From NCBI RefSeq assembly GCF_014076845.1, contig NZ_JACGUT010000074.1, forward strand, positions 1-64,000: a DNA stretch of 64,000 nt, written 5' to 3'. The notes under the pieces were generated by a model, which saw only the letters and a program-made list of their open reading frames with translations, was not told where the DNA came from and made no database searches. The first letter of the stretch is position 1; the number at the start of each line of letters is the position of its first letter. The DNA comes from Colwellia sp. MB3u-41. GTDB taxonomy: Bacteria > Pseudomonadota > Gammaproteobacteria > Enterobacterales > Alteromonadaceae. The translations under genes and the position numbers were made by a program. Positions 28,245 to 37,807 of the stretch are shown in pieces.

Positions 28245-28321
28245 TGGTCGGTGATGCAAGATTCGAACTTGCGACCCCTTGGACCCAAACCAAGTGCGCT
28301 ACCAAGCTGCGCTAATCACCG
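28245..28321 (-). tRNA. tRNA-Pro (anticodon TGG), proximal copy
   Basis: 77 nt, identical in the mature part to 27901-27977, with encoded CCA. First gene of the operon, about 45 nt downstream of the predicted transcription start. The identical flank AAGTGG just after CCA suggests one copy arose by duplication. Confidence 0.97.
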
Positions 28322-28373
28322 ATATGTACTACGTTAAGAAGAACTAAAAATACGTCCCTTTCAACGGATGCGG

Positions 28374-28402
28374 ATATTACCTAGTTGCCTGAGCCCCGTC
28401 AA
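28374..28402 (-). promoter_or_regulatory. Sigma70 promoter of the tRNA operon
   Basis: On the minus strand TTGACG (28397-28402) and TAATAT (28374-28379) are exactly 17 bp apart. They are followed by a GC-rich discriminator (CCGCATCCG), as expected for stringently controlled stable-RNA promoters. The rest of 28322-28674, up to folD, contains no gene. Confidence 0.85.
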
Positions 28403-28674
28403 ACCTTTTTTATAAAAAAATAACCGTTTGCTTACTTTTAAAGCAAGACGCTTGATAATCGCCATTTATTGGCTAAATATATAGCAGTCCCGCTATGATG
28501 GATAAATTAAGCTTCTCATATAGGGTTAATAGTACTTTTCCTTATTTAATTTCCTGATTTAACCGTAAATCATTTAATAATGTACATTTATAAGAACAGT
28601 AACTATAACAGTCCTTCTTTTTATGCGAAAATAAACTTGTTTTTCATCATTTAACTAATTGAATCGAAACTATC

Positions 28675-29526
28675 ATGACAGCAACTCTTATAGACGGTAA
28701 ATACATTGCTCAGCAGCTTAGGCTCTCAGTGAAAGAAAAAGTAGCACTACGCATTAAAAATGGCTTACGACCTCCCGGATTAGCAGTCATATTAGTTGGC
28801 TCTGATCCCGCCTCTCAAGTTTATGTAGGGAGCAAGCGTAAAGCATGTGAAGAAGTCGGTTTCCTTTCTCGCTCTTATGATCTTGAACCCACAACGACTC
28901 AAGCCGAATTATTTACCTTAATTGATGAATTAAATAATGACAAAAACATTGATGGTATTCTAGTTCAGCTTCCTTTACCCAAAGGTCTAGATGCTAATTT
29001 GATTATCGAACATATTAACCCTTTAAAAGATGTAGACGGCTTCCATCCGTTCAACGTCGGTAAACTAGCGCTACGTCAGCCAGGATTACGCCCCTGCACG
29101 CCTAAAGGTATCATTAAACTGATAGAAACTACCGGAATAGACCCTCACGGTCTAGAAGCGGTAATAGTGGGTGCATCAAACATTGTGGGTCGCCCGATGA
29201 CACTCGAGTTATTACTCGCTGGTTGTACCGTAACCACCACGCATAGATTTACCAAAAATCTTGAAGACAAAATACGTAACGCTGATTTATTAGTGGTTGC
29301 TGTAGGAAAACCTGAGTTCATACCTGGTGAATGGATTAAAACAGGCGCTATTGTCATTGATGTGGGGATTAACCGCTTAGAAAACGGTAAACTCGTTGGT
29401 GATGTAGGTTTTGATATAGCTAAAACGAAAGCAGCTCATATTACGCCCGTACCTGGCGGTGTAGGTCCAATGACAGTAGCAAGTTTAATCGAGAACACTT
29501 TGATAGCTTGTGAAGAATTTCACTAA
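28675..29526 (+). CDS. folD: Bifunctional methylenetetrahydrofolate dehydrogenase / cyclohydrolase
   Basis: 283 residues, typical for FolD. Visible motifs are [18 protein letters not shown] with the catalytic Lys in the YVxxKxKxC context (here YVGSKRKAC), [14 protein letters not shown], the NADP-binding [10 protein letters not shown], and the C-terminal [18 protein letters not shown]. It interconverts 5,10-methylene-THF and 10-formyl-THF, supplying one-carbon units for purines and formyl-Met. It stands divergent to the tRNA operon and is followed 32 bp later by a glutathione peroxidase. Confidence 0.97.
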   Translation: MTATLIDGKYIAQQLRLSVKEKVALRIKNGLRPPGLAVILVGSDPASQVYVGSKRKACEEVGFLSRSYDLEPTTTQAELFTLIDELNNDKNIDGILVQLPLPKGLDANLIIEHINPLKDVDGFHPFNVGKLALRQPGLRPCTPKGIIKLIETTGIDPHGLEAVIVGASNIVGRPMTLELLLAGCTVTTTHRFTKNLEDKIRNADLLVVAVGKPEFIPGEWIKTGAIVIDVGINRLENGKLVGDVGFDIAKTKAAHITPVPGGVGPMTVASLIENTLIACEEFH

Positions 29527-29558
29527 ATTTTAAGCCGCTTAATATAAAGGAATAATCA

Positions 29559-30047
29559 ATGTCTGATGCTATTTATCAATTTAATGCACTAAACAATAAA
29601 AAAGAAATCGTTGAGTTAAAAGACTTCCAAAATAAAGTCATGCTTATTGTTAATACGGCAAGTGCCTGCGGATTTACGCCACAATATGAAGGTTTACAAT
29701 CACTTTACAGTGAGTATCAAACTCAAGGCTTAGAAGTATTGGCATTCCCTTGTAATCAGTTTAAGCAACAAGAAAAAGGCAGTAACGAGGAGATTAAACA
29801 GTTTTGTGATTTAACCTTTAATATCAAATTTCCGTTATTTGACAAAATAGATGTAAATGGCGATAGCACTCACCCGCTTTTCACTTTTTTAAAAGCTCAA
29901 GCACCCGGAATATTAGGGTCAAAAAGTATTAAATGGAATTTCACTAAGTTTTTAGTCAATAGACAAGGGCAAGTTATTAAGCGTTATGCACCTACAACTA
30001 AACCTGAAAGCATTAAAGCTGATATAGAAAAGTTACTCGCTAAATAA
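29559..30047 (+). CDS. Glutathione peroxidase (thioredoxin-fold, Cys type)
   Basis: 162 residues. The peroxidatic Cys37 is in VNTASACGFTPQYEGLQ, followed by LEVLAFPCNQFKQQEKG and KWNFTKFLVNRQG, which supply the Gln, Trp and Asn of the active site. It is the cysteine (not selenocysteine) form. It lacks a signal peptide, so it acts in the cytoplasm and reduces hydroperoxides, probably using thioredoxin. The ribosome site AAAGGA lies before the ATG. It may be co-transcribed with folD. Confidence 0.94.
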   Translation: MSDAIYQFNALNNKKEIVELKDFQNKVMLIVNTASACGFTPQYEGLQSLYSEYQTQGLEVLAFPCNQFKQQEKGSNEEIKQFCDLTFNIKFPLFDKIDVNGDSTHPLFTFLKAQAPGILGSKSIKWNFTKFLVNRQGQVIKRYAPTTKPESIKADIEKLLAK

Positions 30048-30055
30048 TTTATATT

Positions 30056-30082
30056 GAGTAGCCAGAGTACATCTGGCTACTC
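30056..30082. terminator. Bidirectional hairpin terminator
   Basis: GAGTAGCCAGA and TCTGGCTACTC pair perfectly around GTACA, between the convergent glutathione peroxidase and peroxiredoxin genes. The plus strand continues with a pyrimidine-rich run. Confidence 0.7.
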
Positions 30083-30090
30083 TCTTTCTA

Positions 30091-30621
30091 CTACTGAGCT
30101 TTGGCTATTTTTAGCATCTCAAGGTTACTGGCAATATCTTCAGCAGCCGTTTTGGGCGAAATGTCTTCATCTATTTTTAATATCTGACCGTCTTTAGAAA
30201 TATAAAAAGTCACACGACTGGCCACTCGCATAATATTCAAGACATCAAACGCTTTAGCAGCTTCTTTGGAAGGATCACTTAACATCGGAAAATCTGCACC
30301 TGTTTTCTTTGCAAAATCTCTATTGTCATCTAATGGATCTACACTGGCCATAAAATAGCTAGCGTTGTATTCTCTAATTAAATGCCCCTTTTCTACTAAT
30401 GACTTACATTCAATCGTACAACCTCGAGTATTAGCCATTGGGTACCAAGCTAAAACAACCGCTTGCTTACCTTTATAGTCACTCAGTTGATAATAATCAC
30501 CATTAGTCGCCTGTAATTTAAAGTTAGGTGCTTGTTCCCCTACTTTTAAATCAGAAGCGAGCAAACTAAAGCTCGTAAATATGGCTAATAATGTAGAAAC
30601 GACTTTTAACGTATTTTTCAT
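30091..30621 (-). CDS. Exported peroxiredoxin (BCP/PrxQ-like)
   Basis: 176 residues with an N-terminal signal peptide (to about residue 22, ...SLLAS). The AhpC/TSA domain shows VGEQAPNFKLQATNGDYYQL and the active site NTRGCTIECKSL, where C68 is peroxidatic and C72 resolving (the PrxQ/BCP spacing). It reduces peroxides in the periplasm, an unusual location for BCP-like proteins, most of which are cytoplasmic. It is convergent with the glutathione peroxidase gene. Confidence 0.9.
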   Translation of the reverse strand: MKNTLKVVSTLLAIFTSFSLLASDLKVGEQAPNFKLQATNGDYYQLSDYKGKQAVVLAWYPMANTRGCTIECKSLVEKGHLIREYNASYFMASVDPLDDNRDFAKKTGADFPMLSDPSKEAAKAFDVLNIMRVASRVTFYISKDGQILKIDEDISPKTAAEDIASNLEMLKIAKAQ

Positions 30622-30688
30622 TAGGGTTACCTTTTAAAGATGAGTGTATTTAAGTTTTGTTGTATTTAGTTTACCTTATTTTGGCTGC

Positions 30689-31513
30689 TTAACCTTTCGA
30701 TAAAAGATTATCTAACCAACGCGCCGGTAATATACGTTTGAACACAGCAAATAGTTTAGTGGGTACTGTAATTCTATAACGTATTTTTGGTCGTTTACGT
30801 TCTAAAGCATGGATCAATACTGCTGTGACATCAGCAGGCTCTAAGGTAAATTTTGCATTTGAGGTTTTACTGGCCAGCCTTGCTACTTGCTGTTGATACT
30901 GAACTTGATGAGCACTGTTTTTATCAGCGATGTGTTCTTGAAAAGCCTTTAATGCATTCGCTCGAAATTGTGTATTAATCGGTCCTGGCTGTAATAACAC
31001 CACCGAAATATTAGCTGATTTCAATTCTAATCTTAACGTGTCAGTTAAGCCTTCAATCGCATATTTTGACGCATTATAAGCCCCTCGATATGCCATAGAA
31101 ACAAAACCTAACACAGAACTACATTGAATAATTCGACCATGACCTTGTTTACGCATAACAGGAATAACCTGCTTAGTAAGTTCATGCCAACCAAAAACAT
31201 TAGTGTCGAATTGAATTTTAAGGGCTTGTGTTGATAAGTCTTCTAATGCGCCTGGTTGTCCATAAGCGCCATTATTAAAGAGAAAGTCTAATGTTCCTCC
31301 AGTCTCTTTAAGTACCAAAGAAAGCGCGGTTTTAATACTGTCACTTTTAGTTAAGTCAAGCTGGCAGGCGGTTAAGCCTTTTTCTTGCAACATTAATACA
31401 TCTGCTTCTTTTCGCGCTGTAGCAAAAACTTGATAACCTCTCATTGATAGTGTCAAGGCAGCATCTAAGCCGATACCACTTGAGCATCCCGTTATTAAAA
31501 TAGATTTTTTCAC
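30689..31513 (-). CDS. Short-chain dehydrogenase/reductase
   Basis: 274 residues. Cofactor motif TGCSSGIG at the N-terminus, NNGAYGQPG (NNAG-like), catalytic Ser in IIQCSSVLGF, and YNASKYAIEG (Tyr and Lys). The C-terminus has the basic, amphipathic tail common in retinol-dehydrogenase-like SDRs (PARWLDNLLSKG). Substrate is unknown. The 67-bp gap to the peroxiredoxin gene downstream would allow co-transcription. Confidence 0.92.
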   Translation of the reverse strand: MKKSILITGCSSGIGLDAALTLSMRGYQVFATARKEADVLMLQEKGLTACQLDLTKSDSIKTALSLVLKETGGTLDFLFNNGAYGQPGALEDLSTQALKIQFDTNVFGWHELTKQVIPVMRKQGHGRIIQCSSVLGFVSMAYRGAYNASKYAIEGLTDTLRLELKSANISVVLLQPGPINTQFRANALKAFQEHIADKNSAHQVQYQQQVARLASKTSNAKFTLEPADVTAVLIHALERKRPKIRYRITVPTKLFAVFKRILPARWLDNLLSKG

Positions 31514-31711
31514 GTTGTAATTGTTACCTTTTAATCATTTATTGGGCTTATTGTCACTTTAAACTGGTCAGAGATCAAATCAGCACACGCCCCCCTAACT
31601 TAAAGGATGAAAACAACCTTTTGACGAATAATAAATGAAGTCCTACCCTCCATTATTACTGGAAATACTATGATACAATTTTATTAAAACAAAAAGTGGG
31701 AAGTACATCCT

Positions 31712-32098
31712 TTGAAAGATTGTAATCAATGTGGGAAATGTTGTATCAAATACGGCGATGGCGGCATTGAAGCTTCTGCTGAAGACATTGAAATGTGGGA
31801 GATATTCAGGCCACATATTCATCAATATGTGATTAAAGACAAAATTTGGTTTAGCCCTAAGACAGGCGAACAATTAACGCAATGTCCCTTCTTAGAAAAA
31901 ATGCCAAACCAACTTGAATCTGAGCAAATAAAATATACTTGCAGTATTTATCTAGACCGCCCAGAAGATTGTCGTCAATATCCCAGTAATATTACTGAAA
32001 TGGTAAGAGATGAATGTGAAATGATCGAAGTGATAGATTTGACTCACCCCAGAAAAGCACAATTAATCCTCGACGATTTGATGAGTGACAGTCGCTAG
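31712..32098 (+). CDS. YkgJ-family cysteine cluster protein
   Basis: 128 residues starting with KDCNQCGKCCIKYGDGG. The C-x2-C-x2-CC pattern, a later CPFLE, CSIYLDRPEDCRQYP block and a DECEM are the conserved cysteines of the YkgJ/CxxCxxCC family, thought to bind zinc or an iron-sulfur cluster. No ATG is available; the TTG at 31712 is the most likely start. A second, different member is at 56422-56730. Confidence 0.88.
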   Translation: MKDCNQCGKCCIKYGDGGIEASAEDIEMWEIFRPHIHQYVIKDKIWFSPKTGEQLTQCPFLEKMPNQLESEQIKYTCSIYLDRPEDCRQYPSNITEMVRDECEMIEVIDLTHPRKAQLILDDLMSDSR

Positions 32099-32294
32099 TT
32101 AATAACTTTTATTAAATAATAGCGACCTAAACTATAATTTTATTAGCTTGAATAATTAATCAATTCAACTCACTTATAACGTAAGACCAATGTGATTTAT
32201 TTTCTTTGGTAATGTCTTGTTACACTATTTCTCAAAGGAATAAGTACAATCCAAGGTCATTTTGGAGATGTTGAACCTACAATAAAGGATGCTT

Positions 32295-32330
32295 ATGAAA
32301 ATCTATTTAGTCTGTGATTATGTTTTATAA
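32295..32330 (+). CDS. Possible 11-codon leader peptide overlapping the next gene's start
   Basis: ATG with a good AAAGGA ribosome site 5 bases upstream opens a short frame, MKIYLVCDYVL then TAA. It covers the ATG (32320) of the metallopeptidase in another frame. The metallopeptidase itself has no ribosome site, so translational coupling through this leader is plausible. Alternatively a one-base change has split the original start from its gene. Too short to prove. Confidence 0.4.
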   Translation: MKIYLVCDYVL

Positions 32331-33267
32331 ATACGCACTAAACTATCCAGTGCTGAGTATTACGTTATTATTGATACTTTTTACTCGCCCTGCCTCTGCA
32401 AAAAGTAATGAGGATAATACTTATTTTAACCAAAATATAGATGTGCGCTTTCAATCAAATATTTCTTCAGATAAAAAAGAAATCTTACGCCAATGGATTA
32501 ATCATAGTAGTGATGCGTTAACCTTAGTTTATGGTGAACTACCTGTTGACCATTTCATCACCAAAATAAAGTTCAGTAAACGAGACTCTGGTGTAGTTCC
32601 TTGGGGAGAAGTTAGCCGAAATACTATTCCTGAGGTGACACTTGTTGTGAATCCCAAAAGCACCCTCAATGAATTAAAAGCTGATTGGACGATATATCAT
32701 GAATTTAGCCACTTACTTATCCCTTATGATGCCGCTGATTCCCGTTGGTTTTCTGAAGGTCTCGCCAGTTATTATCAAAATATAATTCAAGCGCGTGCGG
32801 GTATGTTTAATGAAAGTAAAATGTGGCAAAAGCTCTATGAAGGATTTGAACGTGGCAGAAAAGACACGAAGTATAATCATCAAAAGTTAAATTACTTGAG
32901 TGATAATATTAATCAGAATCATAGTTATATGCGCGTTTATTGGAGTGGTGCCTTATATTGGCTTAAAGCTGACATTGCCCTAAGAAAGCTCAAGTCTGGT
33001 TATTCACTTGATAAGGCATTACATGAATTACACAAATGTTGCTTTGATCGCTACTTATCGGCAGGAGAAATTACCAAGCAACTCGACAAATTAACGAACA
33101 ATAATATCTTCACTTCATTATTTACCGAATTTTCAAAAAGTTACATATTACCTAAATATATGGATGATTTAAATATGTTAGGAATAGAGCAACAAGCAGG
33201 ACGAGTAATATTAGGAAATAAAGCTGAAAACAGCCATATAAGGCGTGCTATTTTTACAGGAAAGTAA
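32314..33267 (+). CDS. Exported peptidase MA-like zinc metallopeptidase
   Basis: 317 residues from the GTG at 32314; ATG at 32320 may be the true start. A signal peptide covers about residues 1-29 (ending ASA). The gluzincin site is HEFSH (H129, E130, H133) with the third ligand Glu148 in RWFSEGLASYYQ. The HEXXH-X14-E spacing and W-x-SEGLA motif fit the peptidase_MA-like family rather than M1 or M4. It probably acts in the periplasm or outside; the substrate is unknown. No ribosome site precedes it except that of the overlapping leader frame. Confidence 0.85.
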   Translation: MIMFYKYALNYPVLSITLLLILFTRPASAKSNEDNTYFNQNIDVRFQSNISSDKKEILRQWINHSSDALTLVYGELPVDHFITKIKFSKRDSGVVPWGEVSRNTIPEVTLVVNPKSTLNELKADWTIYHEFSHLLIPYDAADSRWFSEGLASYYQNIIQARAGMFNESKMWQKLYEGFERGRKDTKYNHQKLNYLSDNINQNHSYMRVYWSGALYWLKADIALRKLKSGYSLDKALHELHKCCFDRYLSAGEITKQLDKLTNNNIFTSLFTEFSKSYILPKYMDDLNMLGIEQQAGRVILGNKAENSHIRRAIFTGK

Positions 33268-33325
33268 GAATAAAATAGCACATCAACGTTATGCTCAAAC
33301 GATTAGAAGAGCATTCATTACCATT

Positions 33326-33874
33326 TTATTCTTCTATAGCCTCTTCTATAGCAAGTTTACGTTGATAAACGGTATAACGCATGGCATATTTTTCAGAAAA
33401 ACGATAACTTATATAAGCAATAAAAATCCAGACTATGAAGTTTTCAGTATCGAATTTGTCGGACCAATACGTAAACCAAATGATTGCTTGTACCATGTTA
33501 GTTATTGAATCAATAATCATAACAATCAAAGTGTCAAAACTGAATAATGCAACAATATCTTGCCAACCCGTAATGCTAAACAAAAAATTAACCACTTGAG
33601 TTAATTCAATAATAAGAAAAGTTAATAACGCAATTAGCCCATAGAAACCACCGCCAAAGGTGACCCATTTAGAGTGTAAGAATAATAATTCTTTTTTGTG
33701 TTTTCTTGAAAGAGAAGAACCTGTGTTGTTATTTTTTTTAAAGGCATCCTTAAGTTCAAAATCAGTTGATAAATATCCTTTTTGATAAGAAAAGTAGATC
33801 ATCAAAAAACTAAATACACCAACAGGTATACCGACAAATAAAATCGCTTGTAAAACATCTAAGAGGGTATGCAC
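33326..33874 (-). CDS. Multi-pass membrane protein, unknown function
   Basis: 182 residues. Transmembrane segments at about 8-28 (LQAILFVGIPVGVFSFLMIY), 72-95 (FGGGFYGLIALLTFLIIEL) and 145-162 (FIVWIFIAYISYRFSEKY), with a basic loop (SLSRKHKKE) between the first two. No family is recognised. It is convergent with the metallopeptidase gene (58 bp apart). A palindromic repeat element lies 80 bp upstream of its start. Confidence 0.7.
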   Translation of the reverse strand: MHTLLDVLQAILFVGIPVGVFSFLMIYFSYQKGYLSTDFELKDAFKKNNNTGSSLSRKHKKELLFLHSKWVTFGGGFYGLIALLTFLIIELTQVVNFLFSITGWQDIVALFSFDTLIVMIIDSITNMVQAIIWFTYWSDKFDTENFIVWIFIAYISYRFSEKYAMRYTVYQRKLAIEEAIEE

Positions 33875-33952
33875 AATCGGATTAATTTTTCAGAAGAATG
33901 TATTAAAGTAAATATAGCCGATTGCTGAAGCTAAATATAGCCAGTTAAGTAT

Positions 33953-34010
33953 ATATACCCGTTCCACTTCAAGATGCAGATTACTGCATATTGAGGTGAA
34001 GCGGGTATAT
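33953..34010. repeat. 58-bp palindromic intergenic element (REP/MITE-like)
   Basis: Two 27-bp arms (ATATACCCGTTCCACTTCAA and on, against its near-complement) flank a 4-bp ATTA centre with four mismatches. It stands between two genes on the same strand, outside any coding region. From memory, similar TATACCCGTTCCACTTCAAG elements recur in Colwellia and related genomes; only one copy is in this window. It could also stop transcription between rhlE and the membrane protein gene. Confidence 0.75.
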
Positions 34011-34058
34011 TGGCTGGTCTAATGAATACTTAACTGATGAGAGTGAAATATTTTAAAT

Positions 34059-35240
34059 TTATCTCTTATTTTTAGGCACATAATTTAAAATAGAAACTGG
34101 CACAGCTTTTTTGACGGGGAAGCCTTCAAATTCTTTGCGTTTAATAACATGCCCTAAACGACTTTCTATCGCACACAAGTTTCTAAAGTTATCTTTTGCG
34201 ACAAATGATACCGCTTCGCCAGAAGCACCTGCGCGACCTGTTCGACCTATTCGGTGAATATAGTCATCAACTTGATCGGGTAAGTCGTAATTAACCACAC
34301 GTACAAGCTCACCGATATCAAGACCACGAGAAGCAATACCAGTAGCGACAAGAAATTTAATTTTTCCCGCTTTAAAGTCATTAAGTACTTGTTCTCGCAT
34401 CGCTTGCGTTCTACCACCATGGATAGATTCAGCATGGATACCGCGTTTTTCTAATTGGCTGACTAATTTAGCCGCACCATGTTTTGTTTCAATAAAAATG
34501 AGCGCTTGTTGCCATTTTTCTTCATTAATTAAATGGCTCAGTAATGCAGATTTATTACCTTTATCAACGGTTATTAACCATTGGTCAATTTTAGGCTTTG
34601 ACGCGCTATTATTGCCGATTGAGATTTCTGTCGCATTACTAAAGGTTCTCTTTGATAACAAGCGAACATCATCAGAAATAGTCGCTGAAAATAATAGATT
34701 TTGACGCTCAAGCGGTAAACGTTCAATAATTTTATTAATATCTTCAATAAAACCCATATCAAGCATTCTGTCGGCTTCATCTAAAACAAGGACTTCGAGT
34801 TCATCAAAATGCAAAGCACGTTGATGCGCCATATCAAGTAATCGACCTGGGGTTGCAACAACAATATCGACCCCCCAAATGAGCTTTTGCCTTTGCGGCT
34901 CAATATCAGTACCGCCATACATGGCCATTGAACTAAGGTTTAGATGTTTACCGTAATCACGAATACTTTGTTCTACTTGCACCGCGAGCTCACGCGTTGG
35001 CGTAAGAATAAGTGCTCGAATGCGTTTACCACGTAATTTTCGATCGGTATTAAGTTTTTCAAGAATGGGTAAAACAAAACTCGCCGTTTTACCGGTCCCC
35101 GTTTGCGCGGCAGCAACAAGATTTTTACCTGATAAAACAACGGGTATTGCTTTTTTCTGAATAGCCGTTGGCTCGCTATAATTCAATTCAGCAAGCGCTT
35201 TTAAAAGGGGGTCACTTAATCCCAATGTCGAAAATGGCAT
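34059..35240 (-). CDS. rhlE: DEAD-box RNA helicase, RhlE-like
   Basis: 393 residues. The Q motif region (FSTLGLSDPLLKALAELNYS, PTAIQKKAIP), motif I AAQTGTGKT, Ia PTRELAVQ, II VLDEADRMLDMGF, III SAT, and VI HRIGRTGRAG are all present. The C-terminal tail is short (ends NYVPKNKR) and lacks the long basic extension of E. coli RhlE, so the exact paralogue is uncertain. It likely remodels rRNA or mRNA, and such enzymes often help growth in the cold. It starts 4 bases after the DUF1456 stop codon, forming an operon. Confidence 0.93.
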   Translation of the reverse strand: MPFSTLGLSDPLLKALAELNYSEPTAIQKKAIPVVLSGKNLVAAAQTGTGKTASFVLPILEKLNTDRKLRGKRIRALILTPTRELAVQVEQSIRDYGKHLNLSSMAMYGGTDIEPQRQKLIWGVDIVVATPGRLLDMAHQRALHFDELEVLVLDEADRMLDMGFIEDINKIIERLPLERQNLLFSATISDDVRLLSKRTFSNATEISIGNNSASKPKIDQWLITVDKGNKSALLSHLINEEKWQQALIFIETKHGAAKLVSQLEKRGIHAESIHGGRTQAMREQVLNDFKAGKIKFLVATGIASRGLDIGELVRVVNYDLPDQVDDYIHRIGRTGRAGASGEAVSFVAKDNFRNLCAIESRLGHVIKRKEFEGFPVKKAVPVSILNYVPKNKR

Positions 35241-35244
35241 GATA

Positions 35245-35703
35245 CTATCCTTGAAGTTTAATTTTCAAACCTTTGATAAAGGTCGACAAAACTTCATCAC
35301 TACACTCTCTATAGTGCTTATTATTGATACTTCGAAAGAATGCACTTAATTCATATTTGGTTAGACTCAACTCAGCTAATTCAAGCGTATCAATTACGTC
35401 ATCAGCTTGTAAAGAAAAGGCTATTTTCAATTTATTAAAAATGGCGTTATTCGTTAAATCATTTTCAGGCACTGCTTGTGGACCTTCTTTTGCCCCTCTT
35501 TTCTCGACAATTAAACCGTTAAGGAAACTAGCAAATTCCACATCAAGTAATTCAATGTAAGCAGCATCATCTTTTTCTTTAAAAAAACAAACCAATTTAT
35601 CTGCAGTTATGTCACACGCATTTAATTTAAATACTGCGCGTGTTTTTTCGTCATCAAAACCAAGTAAAGTACTTAAGCGACGAAGAATGTCATTGTTTAT
35701 CAT
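35245..35703 (-). CDS. yehS: DUF1456 (YehS-like) protein
   Basis: 152 residues from MINNDILRRLSTLLGFDD, near the 156 residues of E. coli YehS. Two repeats of the DUF1456 unit are visible: the first has LRRLSTLLGFDD and VCFFKEKDDAAYIEL, the second has FNKLKIAFSLQADDVIDTL and LSAFFRSINNKHYREC. Function is unknown; its conservation beside helicase or RNA genes suggests a nucleic-acid role. The frame continues upstream to 35778, but this ATG matches the family's N-terminus. First gene of an operon with rhlE. Confidence 0.93.
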   Translation of the reverse strand: MINNDILRRLSTLLGFDDEKTRAVFKLNACDITADKLVCFFKEKDDAAYIELLDVEFASFLNGLIVEKRGAKEGPQAVPENDLTNNAIFNKLKIAFSLQADDVIDTLELAELSLTKYELSAFFRSINNKHYRECSDEVLSTFIKGLKIKLQG

Positions 35704-35841
35704 GTATAAGCCTAGAAGTCGTAGTAGGAGTGAATATAACATAGCGTCATATTCAAAAAGATAGAGAGTATAGCGCACTCGTTTTGAATTCTGCCTAACT
35801 CATTTATTTATATATCGTCATAAAGTGACTTAACCAAAGAC

Positions 35842-35869
35842 TTAAAAGCGTCATTAAAGACGCTTTTAA
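35842..35869 (-). terminator. Hairpin terminator of ybiT
   Basis: TTAAAAGCGTC and GACGCTTTTAA pair around ATTAAA, 26 bases past the ybiT stop on the minus strand. The T-run is inside the stem's 3' arm. Confidence 0.7.
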
Positions 35870-35894
35870 ACTTCAATTAAGCCAATAAAAAAGA

Positions 35895-37499
35895 CTAAGC
35901 TCTTTTTTGTGCCTGCATTTGGCTATCTAGGTATTCGTCTAAAGAACCTTGGAAATCAACAAGCTTTTTATCTTTAATATCGATAATACGGGTTGCCAAG
36001 CTTGAAACGAACTCACGGTCATGGCTAACAAAGATTAACGTACCTTCAAAGTCTTTCAGTGCATTGTTCAATGCATCTATCGCTTCAATATCCATGTGGT
36101 TAGTCGGCTCATCCATGATTAATACATTGATATCAGCCATCATTAAGCGACCAAATAACAAGCGATTCTTTTCACCACCTGAACAGTTACGTGCTTTTTT
36201 GTTTGCATCGTCATCAGTAAATAACATACGTCCTAACATGCCACGAACACTTAAATCGTTATGACAAGGTCTGCGCCATTGCGACATCCATTCCATGAGG
36301 GTTAAGTCATTATCAAAAAATGAACCACTATCTTGTGGGCAATAACCCACAGAAGCATTTTCAGACCACTTAACAACACCTTTAGTTTGCGTTAACTCGC
36401 TCATTAAACAGCGTAGCAATGTTGTTTTACCAACACCGTTTTCACCGATAATGGCTAATTTAGCACCCGCTTCAAGTAATAAGTCACCTTTTTCAAATAA
36501 TACTTCACCATCAAAACCATGACTTAGATTTTCAAGTTCTAATGCTTGACGGTGCATTTTCTTGCCTGGAGCAAAAGCAATTTTAGGTGTGATACGACTG
36601 GACGATTTAACATCATCAAGTTTAATTTTATCCATTTTTTTGGCACGAGAACTTGCTTGCTTCGCTTTTGAAGCATTTGCACCAAAACGGTTAACAAAAT
36701 CTTGTAGCTCAGCAATTTCAGCAACTTTTTTGTCATTACCCGCTAATAACTGTTCACGTAACAAGCCCGACTGCTCTAAGAAAAACTCGTAATTACCCGG
36801 ATAAACACGTAATTCACCGTAATCAATGTCAGCCATATGCGTACAAACAGAATTAAGAAAATGTCTATCATGCGAAATAATGATCATGGTGCATTTACGC
36901 TTGTTTAATTCTGTTTCTAACCAACTGATAGTATGAATATCCAAGTTGTTGGTAGGCTCATCGAGTAATAAAATATCAGGGTTGGCAAACAAGGCTTGTG
37001 CAAGAAGTACACGAAGCTTCCAACCTGGCGCAACTTGTTGCATTGAACCGTAATGAAAAGATTCTTCAATGCCTGCTTCTAATAAAATTTCACCCGCGCG
37101 ACTTTCAGCGGTGTAACCATCCATTTCAGCAAATTCGCTTTCTAAGTCACCAACACGCATGCCGTCAGCTTCACTCATTTCAGCTTGTGCGTAAATAGCA
37201 TCTCTTTCTTGCTTTACTTTCCATAAAGGCATATCACCCATGATCACAGTATCAATAACATTGTGTTGTTCAAAGGCAAATTGATCTTGTCCCAAAGTAC
37301 TGACTTTGTTGCCCGTACTGACCGATACATTGCCAGAGCTTGGCACTAAATCGCCACTCAGTATCTTCATAAATGTAGACTTGCCACAACCATTTGCGCC
37401 GATCAAACCGTAGCGGTGACCATTGCCAAATTTTGCCGAGATGTTTTCAAACAAAGGCTCTGCGCCAAATTGCATTGTAATGTTAGATGTAGTGATCAA
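35895..37499 (-). CDS. ybiT: ABC-F family ATPase YbiT
   Basis: 534 residues with two ABC modules and no transmembrane part. First module: [20 protein letters not shown], Walker [10 protein letters not shown], signature near [20 protein letters not shown], Walker [14 protein letters not shown]. Second module: [39 protein letters not shown]. The linker carries [20 protein letters not shown]. The N-terminal and YPGNYEFF features follow E. coli YbiT. ABC-F proteins act on ribosomes stalled in translation. It ends at a hairpin terminator. Confidence 0.95.
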   Translation of the reverse strand: MITTSNITMQFGAEPLFENISAKFGNGHRYGLIGANGCGKSTFMKILSGDLVPSSGNVSVSTGNKVSTLGQDQFAFEQHNVIDTVIMGDMPLWKVKQERDAIYAQAEMSEADGMRVGDLESEFAEMDGYTAESRAGEILLEAGIEESFHYGSMQQVAPGWKLRVLLAQALFANPDILLLDEPTNNLDIHTISWLETELNKRKCTMIIISHDRHFLNSVCTHMADIDYGELRVYPGNYEFFLEQSGLLREQLLAGNDKKVAEIAELQDFVNRFGANASKAKQASSRAKKMDKIKLDDVKSSSRITPKIAFAPGKKMHRQALELENLSHGFDGEVLFEKGDLLLEAGAKLAIIGENGVGKTTLLRCLMSELTQTKGVVKWSENASVGYCPQDSGSFFDNDLTLMEWMSQWRRPCHNDLSVRGMLGRMLFTDDDANKKARNCSGGEKNRLLFGRLMMADINVLIMDEPTNHMDIEAIDALNNALKDFEGTLIFVSHDREFVSSLATRIIDIKDKKLVDFQGSLDEYLDSQMQAQKRA

Positions 37500-37807
37500 A
37501 GATAAATTCCTAAATAGTGCTAACTAAAATGATTAACCAGCAACGGTAAAGATAGCAAAAATAGAAACATATTTAAGACCATCAAAATAAAGTGCCGCAT
37601 TATACAGTAAAAACTCTATTTTCTCTACTTAATCCTCAATATTATTGGTTGTTTTTTCACCAGTAGCAGCACAGAAGTGATTGGTGCTTGATATTTTATT
37701 AAATAAAAATAATCAAAGCTTGTTAATCGCCTTGGGTATTTCCTTGCAAAACCCTATTTGCTCTAGTATTTTGTTCGCACAATAAAAATAATATATGCGG
37801 ATATTTC
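37500..37807. other. Divergent intergenic region, nothing recognised
   Basis: Lies between the divergent ybiT and CheX-REC genes and must hold both promoters. No confident operator, RNA or hairpin was found. Confidence 0.5.

Noticed and set aside
28419-28434. PurR-like half palindrome (GCAAACGGTT) upstream of folD
   Set aside because: Only a partial match to the PurR consensus, and placed close to the tRNA promoter; not enough support.
33245-33508. 87-codon plus-strand frame
   Set aside because: Overlaps the metallopeptidase end and runs antisense to the membrane protein gene; no ribosome site.
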